The notes under the pieces are model-generated. The model had not been told where the DNA came from. It ran no database searches and saw only the letters and a program-made list of their open reading frames with translations. Shown here piece after piece: positions 7,009-13,839 of a stretch of 17,124 nt of DNA. The stretch's first letter is position 1. The number at the start of each line of letters is the position of its first letter. The translations under genes and the position numbers were made by a program. The stretch is from Bacillota bacterium (GTDB lineage: Bacteria > Bacillota > Negativicutes > Sporomusales > Sporomusaceae): contig JAEWGR010000125.1 in assembly GCA_023388195.1 (NCBI GenBank), forward strand, positions 1 to 17,124, in the 5' to 3' direction.

Positions 7009-7290
7009 TTAGGCCCACTCCGTCCGAATGGAGGACAGGATGGCCTCAAGCTGCTCAACCCGTTCTTGCGACGGCAGATAGGGGACTTCACTTACTGTAA
7101 AGATCCCTTCCACCTGCTGCAAGGCCTGCAAAATCTGCGGCTTTTGCTCTTCCAAAGCCAGCAGGCACTCCAGATAAAGTGCCCCTTGCTTCACCTCGGC
7201 AAATACTAATTCACATTTCCTGTTTATCAGAACCATTGAAACATCCAGCAGCAATCCGGGTCTGTTTGCGCAGGGCATACATAAACGCAC
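7009..7290 (-). CDS. Small ACT-domain protein
   Basis: This 93-aa protein consists of little more than an ACT-type ligand-binding fold. RPGLLLDVSMVLINRKC (about 10-26) is the typical ACT beginning with its RPG turn and first helix. A strand (ALYLECLLALEE), a second helix and an EGIFTVSEVP segment follow. Such single ACT proteins often bind amino acids and regulate allosterically, but no partner enzyme is adjacent. The GTG at 7288-7290 was chosen because a G-rich site (GAGGGGGGG) ends 7 nt before it and an in-frame stop lies about 10 codons upstream; an ATG four codons further is possible. It follows mreB by 115 bp on the same strand, without a clear terminator between, so co-transcription is possible. 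Confidence 0.75.
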   Translation of the reverse strand: MRLCMPCANRPGLLLDVSMVLINRKCELVFAEVKQGALYLECLLALEEQKPQILQALQQVEGIFTVSEVPYLPSQERVEQLEAILSSIRTEWA

Positions 7291-7405
7291 ACAGCCGCCC
7301 CCCCTCTGGCAATTTTCTCAGCACTTACCAGCAATCTCCACAGCAGCATGGCCCAATCAGCGATAGCGACCGCTTATCCGGGCCAATTAGTAAATTCACC
7401 TGCAT

Positions 7406-8431
7406 TTATGTAGAGTGCGTCATTGTGCGCAGAATTTTGAGGTTGTCCAGTATTTTGCCGGTACCACGGGCCACACAGGTAAGCGGGTCCTCGGCGGTAC
7501 ACACCGTAATACCGGTTTCTTTCATCAGCAGTACATCAAGCCCCCGCAGCAAAGCGCCGCCACCAGTCAGCACCATGCCACGGTCAATAATATCAGCGAC
7601 CAGTTCAGGCGGTGTACGCTCGAGCGTACTTTTCACCACATCCACAATGGCAGCGACCGGTTCGGCCAAAGCAAGCCGCACCTCCCCGGCAGAAAGGGCC
7701 AGGGCTTTAGGCAGCCCGCTCAGCATGTTGAGTCCACGAATCTCCATTTGCGCTTCATCCTCAGGCAGGGCAAGGGTGGAACCAATAGCCGTCTTGACAG
7801 CCTCTGCGGTCCGTTCCCCGATAATCAGACTGTGCGTTCTTTTTACGTATTGGCCGATCGCTTCATCCATCTCTGCGCCGCCAATGCGGACAGCCTGACT
7901 CCTGACAATCCCGCCCAGTGAAATGACCGCCACCTCAGTAGTTCCACCGCCAATATCAACCACAATATTGCCTGCTGGTTCTTCCACCGGCAGGCCGGCC
8001 CCAATAGCGGCCGCCATAGCCTCTTCAATCAGATATACTTCCCGGGCCCCGGCCTGTGTAGCCGCCGACACCACGGCCCGTCTCTCCACTTCGGTATTAA
8101 TTGAGGGAACGCCGATAACCACCCGCGGCTTCCTATAAAAACGTGCGGAAACTGCTTTGTGAATGAAATACTGTAACATTTGCTGAGTAATGTTAAGATC
8201 AGCAATAACCCCATTTTTCAGCGGCCGGAGGGCCACTATATTTCCCGGGGTCCGGCCCAGCATGTCCCGTGCTTCCGCTCCGACTGCCAGCACTTTGCCG
8301 GTCTGCTGCAGCACCGCCACTACCGAAGGTTCCTGCAAAACAAGCCCTTGCTCTTTGCTGTAAATCAGTGTGTTGGCGGTCCCCAAATCTATTCCCAGCT
8401 CGCAGCCTGATGCCCGAAGCAGTCTAAACAT
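7406..8431 (-). CDS. mreB: Rod-shape determining protein, MreB/Mbl family actin
   Basis: This 341-aa actin homologue has the usual family length. Nucleotide-binding motifs are visible: phosphate 1 GIDLGTANTLIY (13-24), phosphate 2 VVDIGGGTTEVAVISLGG (about 157-174), and the adenosine motif LTGGGALLRGLDVLL near the C-terminus. An N-terminal FRLLRA stretch may contact the membrane. MreB filaments assemble at the inner face of the membrane and guide wall synthesis. The gene stands apart from mreC/mreD, so it could be an Mbl- or MreBH-like paralogue. The ATG overlaps by 8 bp the end of a 36-aa ORF, with GGGGTGGTG as ribosome site. Its promoter at 8619-8682 carries two CTCACA repeat pairs. Confidence 0.96.
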   Translation of the reverse strand: MFRLLRASGCELGIDLGTANTLIYSKEQGLVLQEPSVVAVLQQTGKVLAVGAEARDMLGRTPGNIVALRPLKNGVIADLNITQQMLQYFIHKAVSARFYRKPRVVIGVPSINTEVERRAVVSAATQAGAREVYLIEEAMAAAIGAGLPVEEPAGNIVVDIGGGTTEVAVISLGGIVRSQAVRIGGAEMDEAIGQYVKRTHSLIIGERTAEAVKTAIGSTLALPEDEAQMEIRGLNMLSGLPKALALSAGEVRLALAEPVAAIVDVVKSTLERTPPELVADIIDRGMVLTGGGALLRGLDVLLMKETGITVCTAEDPLTCVARGTGKILDNLKILRTMTHST

Positions 8432-8534
8432 AACCAGTCACCACCCCGGCGAGCTGCCCTATACGGCCGGCGAACCCCCGGCTGTACTGCAGCGCCAACG
8501 TCTCCCAGAGTGAATAAACCAACCTATTTATCAT
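8424..8534 (-). CDS. Small ORF (36 aa) overlapping the start of mreB; possible leader or coupled small protein
   Basis: Starting at ATG 8532-8534 the minus strand encodes 36 residues beginning MINRLVYSLWETLALQYSRG and ending GQLAGVVTGYV. Its stop (TAG, 8424-8426) lies inside the first codons of mreB, an 8-bp overlap suited to translational coupling. AGGA lies 4 nt before the ATG, and GGGAG a little further up. The peptide is moderately hydrophobic with spaced basic residues, so membrane association is conceivable. I recognise no family. It lies in the mreB leader downstream of the CTCACA promoter. Being so short it could be chance; conservation would decide. Confidence 0.45.
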   Translation of the reverse strand: MINRLVYSLWETLALQYSRGFAGRIGQLAGVVTGYV

Positions 8535-8618
8535 GTCATCCTATGCTCCCTAATTTTCTATTCCCATGATTCGATGCTGCGGTGATCTCAGCAGTCAATG
8601 ATGGATTCAGTAACAATC

Positions 8619-8624
8619 ATCATA
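8619..8624 (-). promoter_or_regulatory. -10 box TATGAT of the mreB promoter
   Basis: TATGAT lies 10 bp after the CTCACA repeat pair on the minus strand, with spacer GTATTTTTGG. This matches the plus-strand promoter at 6177-6209 at 30 of 33 positions. Transcription would start near 8612, giving a leader of about 180 nt before mreB that contains the 36-aa ORF. No -35 hexamer is seen. Confidence 0.6.
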
Positions 8625-8634
8625 CCAAAAATAC

Positions 8635-8682
8635 TGTGAGTATGGTGTGAGAAAGCAGGAACCTGTGTGAGTACGGTGTGAG
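8635..8682 (-). promoter_or_regulatory. Two tandem CTCACA-N5-CTCACA regulator sites upstream of mreB
   Basis: On the minus strand, CTCACA occurs at 8677-8682, 8666-8671, 8646-8651 and 8635-8640. These are two pairs, each with an 11-bp period (inner spacers CCGTA and CCATA), offset by 31 bp or about three helical turns. All four face the same side of the helix, as expected for cooperative binding of an OmpR/PhoB-family regulator. The proximal pair replaces the -35 of the mreB promoter. Confidence 0.68.
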
Positions 8683-8740
8683 AAAAGCAATCACATTCTG
8701 ACATTATAGAACTCTCGTCCTGGCAAGCCGGGAGTGTTAG

Positions 8741-8781
8741 TAAAACGCACCACTGACCTTGAATATCAATGATGCGTTTTA
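8741..8781 (-). terminator. Hairpin, likely 3' end of the glutathione-peroxidase transcript
   Basis: Read as minus-strand RNA this forms 16 consecutive pairs (14 Watson-Crick and 2 G-U) with a 9-nt loop. The arms are 8766-8781 and 8741-8756, and the stem closes with AAAA/UUUU. On the plus strand the two wobble positions become A-C mismatches, which points to the minus strand as the transcribed one. It lies 130 nt after the peroxidase stop and just upstream of the mreB promoter. Confidence 0.55.
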
Positions 8782-8910
8782 GGGTATATTCCTATTATTG
8801 TTTTTAGGATCTAATTATCTGTTGGTTTATGCCAGTTTAGCGTAGCCGGCCAATAGTTAAGATTACGCCTGGCGCCATCTGTAAACGTAAGCACAGCAGG
8901 CACGGGGGCT
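8782..8910. other. Remaining part of the mreB to peroxidase intergenic region, no further feature
   Basis: The gap between the 36-aa ORF and the peroxidase gene is 376 bp. Its left half holds the mreB leader, promoter and repeats, and its middle the hairpin at 8741-8781. In this last part I see no ORF with a ribosome site, no strong hairpin and no repeat. It is probably the 3' UTR of the peroxidase mRNA. Confidence 0.5.
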
Positions 8911-9456
8911 TTAGAGCAATTTTTCAATCGCCGGTTTCATATCCAGTGGGGATGTTGTCGGTTCATACCGCCCTACGACAACGCCCTGGCGGTTAACAAG
9001 AAACTTGGTGAAGTTCCATTTGATGCCGTCGCCGGCCAGCAGTTCAGGGAAGTTGGCCTGCAAGGCCTCCTGGAGTTTGCCGGCAATTGGATGAGCTGCA
9101 TCAAAGCCTGTAAACGGTGCCTGTCCCGTCAGATAGACAAAGAGGGGATGGGCTTTCGCCCCACGCACGTCTGTTTTTTCAAACAGGGGGAAGCTTACAC
9201 CGTAGTTGAGGCGGCAAAAATTTTTCACTTCGTCATTACTACCCGGTTCCTGTTCGGCAAATTGATTACTGGGAAAGCCGAGAATCTCCAGCCCCTGGCC
9301 GGCGTAAGCGTTATAAAGCATCTGCAGTTCCTCATACTGGGGAGTAAAGCCGCATTTGCTTGCAGTATTCACAATCAGCAGTACTTTGCCTTTAAACTCT
9401 GCCAGTGAAATAGTTTTGCCATCAATGGTTTTCACCTGAAAATCATAAATATTCAT
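8911..9456 (-). CDS. Glutathione peroxidase family protein (probably thioredoxin-dependent peroxidase)
   Basis: This 181-aa protein has the thioredoxin-like fold of the Gpx family and reduces peroxides, including lipid hydroperoxides. The catalytic set is visible: C35 in NTASKCGFTPQY in place of selenocysteine, Q69 or Q65 in the conserved FPSNQFAEQEPG stretch, W147 and N148 in KWNF. C81 in NFCRLNYGVSFP is a candidate resolving cysteine, which in bacterial and plant relatives allows thioredoxin instead of glutathione as reductant. The ATG at 9454-9456 follows AGGAGG (9463-9468) at 6 nt; the frame is open further upstream without a ribosome site. It lies 194 bp downstream of the ABC exporter genes on the same strand. 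A cytoplasmic location is expected, as no signal peptide is seen. Confidence 0.95.
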   Translation of the reverse strand: MNIYDFQVKTIDGKTISLAEFKGKVLLIVNTASKCGFTPQYEELQMLYNAYAGQGLEILGFPSNQFAEQEPGSNDEVKNFCRLNYGVSFPLFEKTDVRGAKAHPLFVYLTGQAPFTGFDAAHPIAGKLQEALQANFPELLAGDGIKWNFTKFLVNRQGVVVGRYEPTTSPLDMKPAIEKLL

Positions 9457-9562
9457 TGTGAACCTCCTAGGGTCTTGCGATTGCTGCCTGACTCTTGCCA
9501 GCGGACATGATGCTACCCTATATTCTGGCTCTTGTCCCGGAAAAGCATACATGCCCCTGGAA

Positions 9563-9592
9563 GGCCGGAGCACCGGCCAGGAAAAAACCGGT
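9563..9592 (-). promoter_or_regulatory. Overlapping alternative hairpins upstream of the peroxidase gene
   Basis: In minus-strand RNA, ACCGG (9588-9592) can pair with CCGGU (9572-9576). Alternatively GGCCGG (9573-9578) can pair with CCGGCC (9563-9568). The two structures share bases and exclude each other. They lie in the 194-bp gap between the exporter stop and the peroxidase start. No U-tract follows the second stem. This may be a leader switch or merely GC-rich sequence. Confidence 0.25.
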
Positions 9593-9650
9593 CATGCACA
9601 TCGGCCTTTGCTCACAAACACCTCTCCTGCTGGCTATTTGGCCGTCTGCC

Positions 9651-11498
9651 TTAGGCGCTGCCGCCGGCCACGGCTCCGCCTGTAAACTGGCTGTTATATA
9701 AATCCGCATAGAAGGTGTCGCCGGCCAGCAGTTGGGCATGGGTTCCTTTTTCAATGATTGTGCCGTTTTGCATAACCAGGATCAAATCGGCGGATTTGAT
9801 AGTAGAAAGGCGGTGGGCGATAACAAAGCTGGTTTTCCCTGCCATAATCCTGGCCATTGCTTTTTGCACCTCTACCTCTGTGCGCGTATCCACGCTGGAG
9901 GTCGCTTCATCCAGAATCATCAGCGCCGGGTTTGCTAGCATTGCTCTGGCAATAGTTAAAAGCTGCATTTGTCCTTGGGATACGCTGCCATCTTCACTGG
10001 AGATGACAGTATCGTAGCCTTTTTCCAGGGTGCGGATGAAATGATCGCAGCGTGCGGCCTGGGCCGCCTGCACTATTTCCTCGCGGGTGGCGTCCATTTT
10101 CCCATAAGCAATGTTCGCGGCAATGGTACCCTGGAAAAGCCAGGTATCCTGAAGCACCATCCCTACCAGCTTCCGCAGTTCGCTTTTGGGCAGTTCCTTG
10201 ATATCTGTACCGTCAATGAGAATTCTGCCGCCATTCAGTTCATAAAACCGCATGAGCAAATTAATAAGGGTCGTTTTCCCGGCCCCCGTAGGACCAACAA
10301 TCGCAACCATTTCATTCGGCCGCACTGTCAGGTTGACATCCTGCATCAGGATCGTGCCGGGGTGGTAGCCAAAGCGTACATGCTCAAAGCTGACCGCCCC
10401 CTGAGGAACAGCGATATGCCTGGGCGAAGCGGTATCAGGCACTTCTTCCTCTTCATCCAAAAAGGCAAAAACGCGTTCCGCTGATGCCAGCGCTGCCTGC
10501 AGAGAATTGAAGAAGTAAGAGGACTGGGTAATCGGATTGGAGATCTGGTCGACATACTGCAAGAAGGCCTGCACGGTGCCGATCGTTATGGTGCCGTTGG
10601 CGGCAAGGATACCGCCCGCAATAGCGGTGACCACAAAGCCAAGCTGAGTCAGAAAGCGGATGGCCGGATAAATCGCATACAGGATAAACTGGGCCTTTTT
10701 ATTAGCGGCATACTGTCTTTCATTAATCTCACAAATGGTCTGTGTGACCGTCTCCTGCTGATTAAAGCTCTTAAGGATGAGGTTGCCTGTGTAGAATTCT
10801 TCAATATTGCTGTTCAGTTCTCCTAAAATGGCTTGGTTTTTTGACGCCACCACAAAGTTTTTCGCCGATATCCATTTGGTGGCAAATACGCTGACCGACA
10901 GCGCGGCTAAAATCAACAGCGTTAAAAGCGGGCTTTGCGAAAACATAATACCAACACTGAGGATAATGATGAATACGGCATTAATAAACTCCAGAAAGCC
11001 GGTATTCATCACCTCCGCCACTTTGTCCAGATCATTGGTGGTTCTGCTTAACAGTTCGCCGGTCTGGTGAGAGTCATAGTATCGCAGCGGCAGCCTGGTA
11101 ATTTTTTCACTTATTTTTTTACGCAGGGACAAGACTATTTTCTCGCCCACACTGGCCATGGTATATTCCTGCAAAAAGGCAAACAGGGAACTGGCCAGAT
11201 ACATTATCAAAAACAGGACCACCGGCCCTTGCAGAATGTCCGCCAGTATGTCAAAACCGCCGCCGAAGCCTTTCTCACTAATTCCCTGGATTAAGGCATC
11301 AACAGCCTTACCCAAAATCAACGGCGTGACGGCAAACAGACCGATACTCACCAGGGTGGAAAACAAAATCAGCAGCAGCGGGCCTCTTTGCTGCAGCAGC
11401 AGTCTCATTAGCCGCTTAATGGCCACAGTCGAATTTTGGGGAACATCTTCCATCGCCGGGGGACGGCTATCGTTTTTCTTTTCTTTGTTCTTTTTCAT
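9651..11498 (-). CDS. Heterodimeric ABC exporter, second half-transporter (consensus ATPase site)
   Basis: This 615-aa half-transporter has an exporter-type membrane domain (about residues 35-340, six helices expected) and a nucleotide-binding domain (about 365-600). Walker A is GPTGAGKT (402-409), the Q-loop Q450, Walker B LMILDE with catalytic E531, and the H-loop H562 (IAHRLST). The signature motif is VSQGQ (506-510) instead of LSGGQ, the change expected in the subunit that completes the degenerate site of exporters such as TM287/288 or BmrCD. A charged, lysine-rich N-terminus precedes the first helix. The ATG overlaps the stop of the partner by 4 bp (ATGA), with AAGGAG 10 nt upstream. It likely exports drugs or lipids together with the partner, under MarR control. 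Confidence 0.95.
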   Translation of the reverse strand: MKKNKEKKNDSRPPAMEDVPQNSTVAIKRLMRLLLQQRGPLLLILFSTLVSIGLFAVTPLILGKAVDALIQGISEKGFGGGFDILADILQGPVVLFLIMYLASSLFAFLQEYTMASVGEKIVLSLRKKISEKITRLPLRYYDSHQTGELLSRTTNDLDKVAEVMNTGFLEFINAVFIIILSVGIMFSQSPLLTLLILAALSVSVFATKWISAKNFVVASKNQAILGELNSNIEEFYTGNLILKSFNQQETVTQTICEINERQYAANKKAQFILYAIYPAIRFLTQLGFVVTAIAGGILAANGTITIGTVQAFLQYVDQISNPITQSSYFFNSLQAALASAERVFAFLDEEEEVPDTASPRHIAVPQGAVSFEHVRFGYHPGTILMQDVNLTVRPNEMVAIVGPTGAGKTTLINLLMRFYELNGGRILIDGTDIKELPKSELRKLVGMVLQDTWLFQGTIAANIAYGKMDATREEIVQAAQAARCDHFIRTLEKGYDTVISSEDGSVSQGQMQLLTIARAMLANPALMILDEATSSVDTRTEVEVQKAMARIMAGKTSFVIAHRLSTIKSADLILVMQNGTIIEKGTHAQLLAGDTFYADLYNSQFTGGAVAGGSA

Positions 11499-13234
11499 GC
11501 CCTGCTGCTCTCCTTTTCTGTGAGCTGTGAGTCAGCAATTTCCTTATATACGCTGCAGGTCCTGAGTAATTCCTCATGCCTGCCGATGCCTGCGACCCGG
11601 CCTGCATCCAGGACAATAATCTGGTCGGCAGCCATAATCGTACTGATTCGCTGGGCGATGATGATAACGGCGGCGTCCCGTATCTCCTGCTTTAACGCGC
11701 TCCTTAGGGCGGCATCTGTTTTATAATCCAGCGCGGAAAAGCTGTCGTCAAATATATAAACAGGCGCCTTTTTCGCCAGCGCACGGGCGATGCAAAGCCG
11801 CTGCTTCTGCCCGCCGGAAAAATTTGTACCTGCCTGAGCCACCGGGCTGTCATAGCCTGCTTCCAGAGAATCAATAAAGGAATCGGCCTGGGCAATTTTT
11901 GCCGCCTGGCGCAGTTCCTCCAGGCCAGCCGCCTTGTTGCCCTGGCGCAGGTTGTCGGCAATGGTGCCGCTGAACAAAAATGCTTTTTGCGGCACATAAC
12001 TGATACGTTCCCGCAGTTCATGCTGGGTAATGCGGCGGATATCCCTGCCCTCCAGCAGTATTTGTCCTGCCTGAATATCATATAACCGCAGCATGAGAGC
12101 GGCAACGGTGCTCTTGCCGGAGCCGGTGCCGCCGATGATGGCTGTGGTTTTCCCCTGTTCACAACAGAAGCTGAGACCTGTCAACACAGGTTTTTCCGCA
12201 CCTTTGTAGGAAAACGCCACATCCTGAAATACGATTTTCCTGGGATTGCCGGCATCCGGCTGCTCGCAGTCTTCCGTTGCATCTGCTATCTCCGGTACCG
12301 TGTCCAATACCTCCTGTATGCGCTCCAGACAGGCCGTCATCCGCGGTATGTTGACAAGTACCATAGTCGACATCATCAGGTAAGCCAGGGTCATAACCGT
12401 ATACTCGGTTACCGCCGCAATGCTGCCGATCTGGATGGTTTTCTGCAGCACAAGGTAACCGCCAAACCAAATAACTGCAGCCATCGTCAAGCCCATAATA
12501 CCCCATACGAGGGGGTTAAAGGCGGCAAAAATCCGGTTTAACCTGATCACATTAGCCGCGTATTCTGTAAACGCGGCATCAGACCGCTGCCGCTCATACT
12601 CCGTGTTATCGAACGCGCGAATGACCCGGATGCCCACAATAGATTCCCGGACCAGCCGATTCACAATATCAACACGTTGCTGGATTGTTTTAGAAATAGG
12701 ACTGGCTTTCCAAAACAGCAAGCAAATAACAATAAAAAAAATCAGCATGCTTGTCAAGGGAACGTACACCAGCGTAGTGTTTACGGCCGCAGTCATAATC
12801 ACAGCTGCCGCCGCAACCAGCGGTGTCGGCAAAATTATTTGCAGGATCATGGTCACACTTTGCTGGATGATGGTGATATCACTTGTGGAGCGGGTAATCA
12901 GGGAGGCTGTGCCAAAGTGGTTAAAATCTTTAACAGACAGAAGCTGTGTTTTGGCAAAAAACAGCTCTCGCAAATGTTTTCCGGTCATAGCGGCCAGATC
13001 GGCGCACAGATAACTCCCCCACAGGGAAATCAGGGCGGTAATGCCTGCCGCCGCCAGCATCTGCAAACCGATGGTTATGATGGCCGGTATATTCCGCTGG
13101 GCAATGCCCGAATCAATAATTGCGGCAACAAAGTACGGAACCGCCAGCGTTCCGAACGCCTGTACCAGTGCGGCAACCAGGACTAAAAAGAGCAATTTCT
13201 TTTTTCCTCGCAGAAAATGCAGCAGATATTTCAT
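11495..13234 (-). CDS. Heterodimeric ABC exporter, first half-transporter (degenerate ATPase site)
   Basis: This 579-aa half-transporter has a six-helix exporter domain (about 10-305) and a nucleotide-binding domain (about 333-570). Walker A is GGTGSGKST (368-376), the Q-loop Q416 and the signature FSGGQ (472-476). The Walker B ends VYIFDD, so the catalytic glutamate is replaced by D497, and the switch histidine is replaced by Q528 (IAQRIST). These are not defects in isolation: the partner carries the altered signature VSQGQ, so all changes fall in the same composite site, as in asymmetric exporters of the BmrCD, LmrCD and TM287/288 type. The ATG overlaps the marR stop by 4 bp, with AAGGAG (13245-13250) 10 nt upstream. 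The substrate is not deducible; multidrug efflux is the usual role of MarR-linked pairs. Confidence 0.95.
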   Translation of the reverse strand: MKYLLHFLRGKKKLLFLVLVAALVQAFGTLAVPYFVAAIIDSGIAQRNIPAIITIGLQMLAAAGITALISLWGSYLCADLAAMTGKHLRELFFAKTQLLSVKDFNHFGTASLITRSTSDITIIQQSVTMILQIILPTPLVAAAAVIMTAAVNTTLVYVPLTSMLIFFIVICLLFWKASPISKTIQQRVDIVNRLVRESIVGIRVIRAFDNTEYERQRSDAAFTEYAANVIRLNRIFAAFNPLVWGIMGLTMAAVIWFGGYLVLQKTIQIGSIAAVTEYTVMTLAYLMMSTMVLVNIPRMTACLERIQEVLDTVPEIADATEDCEQPDAGNPRKIVFQDVAFSYKGAEKPVLTGLSFCCEQGKTTAIIGGTGSGKSTVAALMLRLYDIQAGQILLEGRDIRRITQHELRERISYVPQKAFLFSGTIADNLRQGNKAAGLEELRQAAKIAQADSFIDSLEAGYDSPVAQAGTNFSGGQKQRLCIARALAKKAPVYIFDDSFSALDYKTDAALRSALKQEIRDAAVIIIAQRISTIMAADQIIVLDAGRVAGIGRHEELLRTCSVYKEIADSQLTEKESSRA

Positions 13235-13737
13235 TTGCGCTCTTCTCCTTTGTCAGGCTGCGGCAGTACTGCCTGGCTGCTGCCTGCAGCCTGCTCCAGT
13301 GAATGCAGGCTTTTTGTCAGCTGCTGCAAAAAGGCGCGCTCCCCATTCAGCATCGCGTTCCGCTTGGCTGCGTCCATATTCGCAAACGATACTTCCTCCA
13401 TATGCAGCATAGCCGCTAAAACAAGCCCGGCATATTGCTTCCCCGTTTCGGTCAGAAAGATCTGTTTGTTGCGTTTATCGGCCGGAGCCACTGCCTTTGA
13501 AATGTATCCCTTGTTGGCAAACGCAGCCAGGATCGTATTAACCGTCTGCTTGGGATAGAGTAGCTTCTCACAAATAAAGTGCTGCGTACATTGGCCCTGA
13601 TATTCATAAAGCATATACAGAACGAACAGCGAGCTTGATGTAAGGCCATGTATCTTTGCCAGCTTTTCATAAATTGCACTGATAGCAAAATACACCTCAT
13701 AATAACTCTTGATGGCTTCTCTTATTTCACCTTGCAT
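13231..13737 (-). CDS. MarR-family transcriptional regulator of the ABC exporter
   Basis: This 168-aa winged-helix regulator has helical dimerisation ends, a recognition region around KLLYPKQTVNTILAAFANKGYI (about 66-87) and a wing with the family's D-R motif (APADKRNKQIFLTETG). MarR proteins usually repress an adjacent efflux operon and release DNA on binding a drug or on oxidation. ATG 13735-13737 is chosen because AAAGGGGTG precedes it by 9 nt; an in-frame TTG at 13758 lies before that site. The stop overlaps the first ABC gene (ATGA), making a tight three-gene operon. Its probable operator is the palindrome at 13762-13777. Cysteines include one in the CEKLL segment, but a redox-sensing role is not shown. 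Confidence 0.92.
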   Translation of the reverse strand: MQGEIREAIKSYYEVYFAISAIYEKLAKIHGLTSSSLFVLYMLYEYQGQCTQHFICEKLLYPKQTVNTILAAFANKGYISKAVAPADKRNKQIFLTETGKQYAGLVLAAMLHMEEVSFANMDAAKRNAMLNGERAFLQQLTKSLHSLEQAAGSSQAVLPQPDKGEERK

Positions 13738-13761
13738 ACCAAGACACCCCTTTATCAATAA

Positions 13762-13777
13762 AGTCCGATTTCGGACT
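13762..13777. promoter_or_regulatory. Palindromic operator candidate for the MarR regulator
   Basis: AGTCCGA-TT-TCGGACT is a 7-bp perfect inverted repeat located 25 bp upstream of the marR start. It is size-compatible with a MarR dimer site. It lies just downstream of the proposed -10, where binding would block transcription of marR and both ABC genes (autorepression inferred). Confidence 0.65.
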
Positions 13778-13784
13778 AATTGTT

Positions 13785-13812
13785 AGTTTAACATATTTTG
13801 TACATTTGTCAC
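13785..13812 (-). promoter_or_regulatory. Candidate promoter of the marR-ABC operon
   Basis: On the minus strand GTGACA (13807-13812, five of six matches to TTGACA) and TAAACT (13785-13790, four of six) are separated by 16 bp. The start site would fall beside or in the palindrome 13762-13777. The -10 match is modest. Confidence 0.4.
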
Positions 13813-13839
13813 AGGGGTATTTTCAGTATGGAATTATGG

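Noticed and set aside
8635..8682. CRISPR-like repeat array
   Set aside because: Only four 6-bp units with 5- and 14-bp spacers and a strict 11-bp period; this is an operator layout, with no cas genes in the window.
8683..8800. Plus-strand small RNA driven by the TGTGAG repeats
   Set aside because: Comparison with 6177-6209 shows that the conserved -10 lies on the other side of the repeats, so the promoter points to mreB, and the hairpin at 8741-8781 fits the minus strand better.
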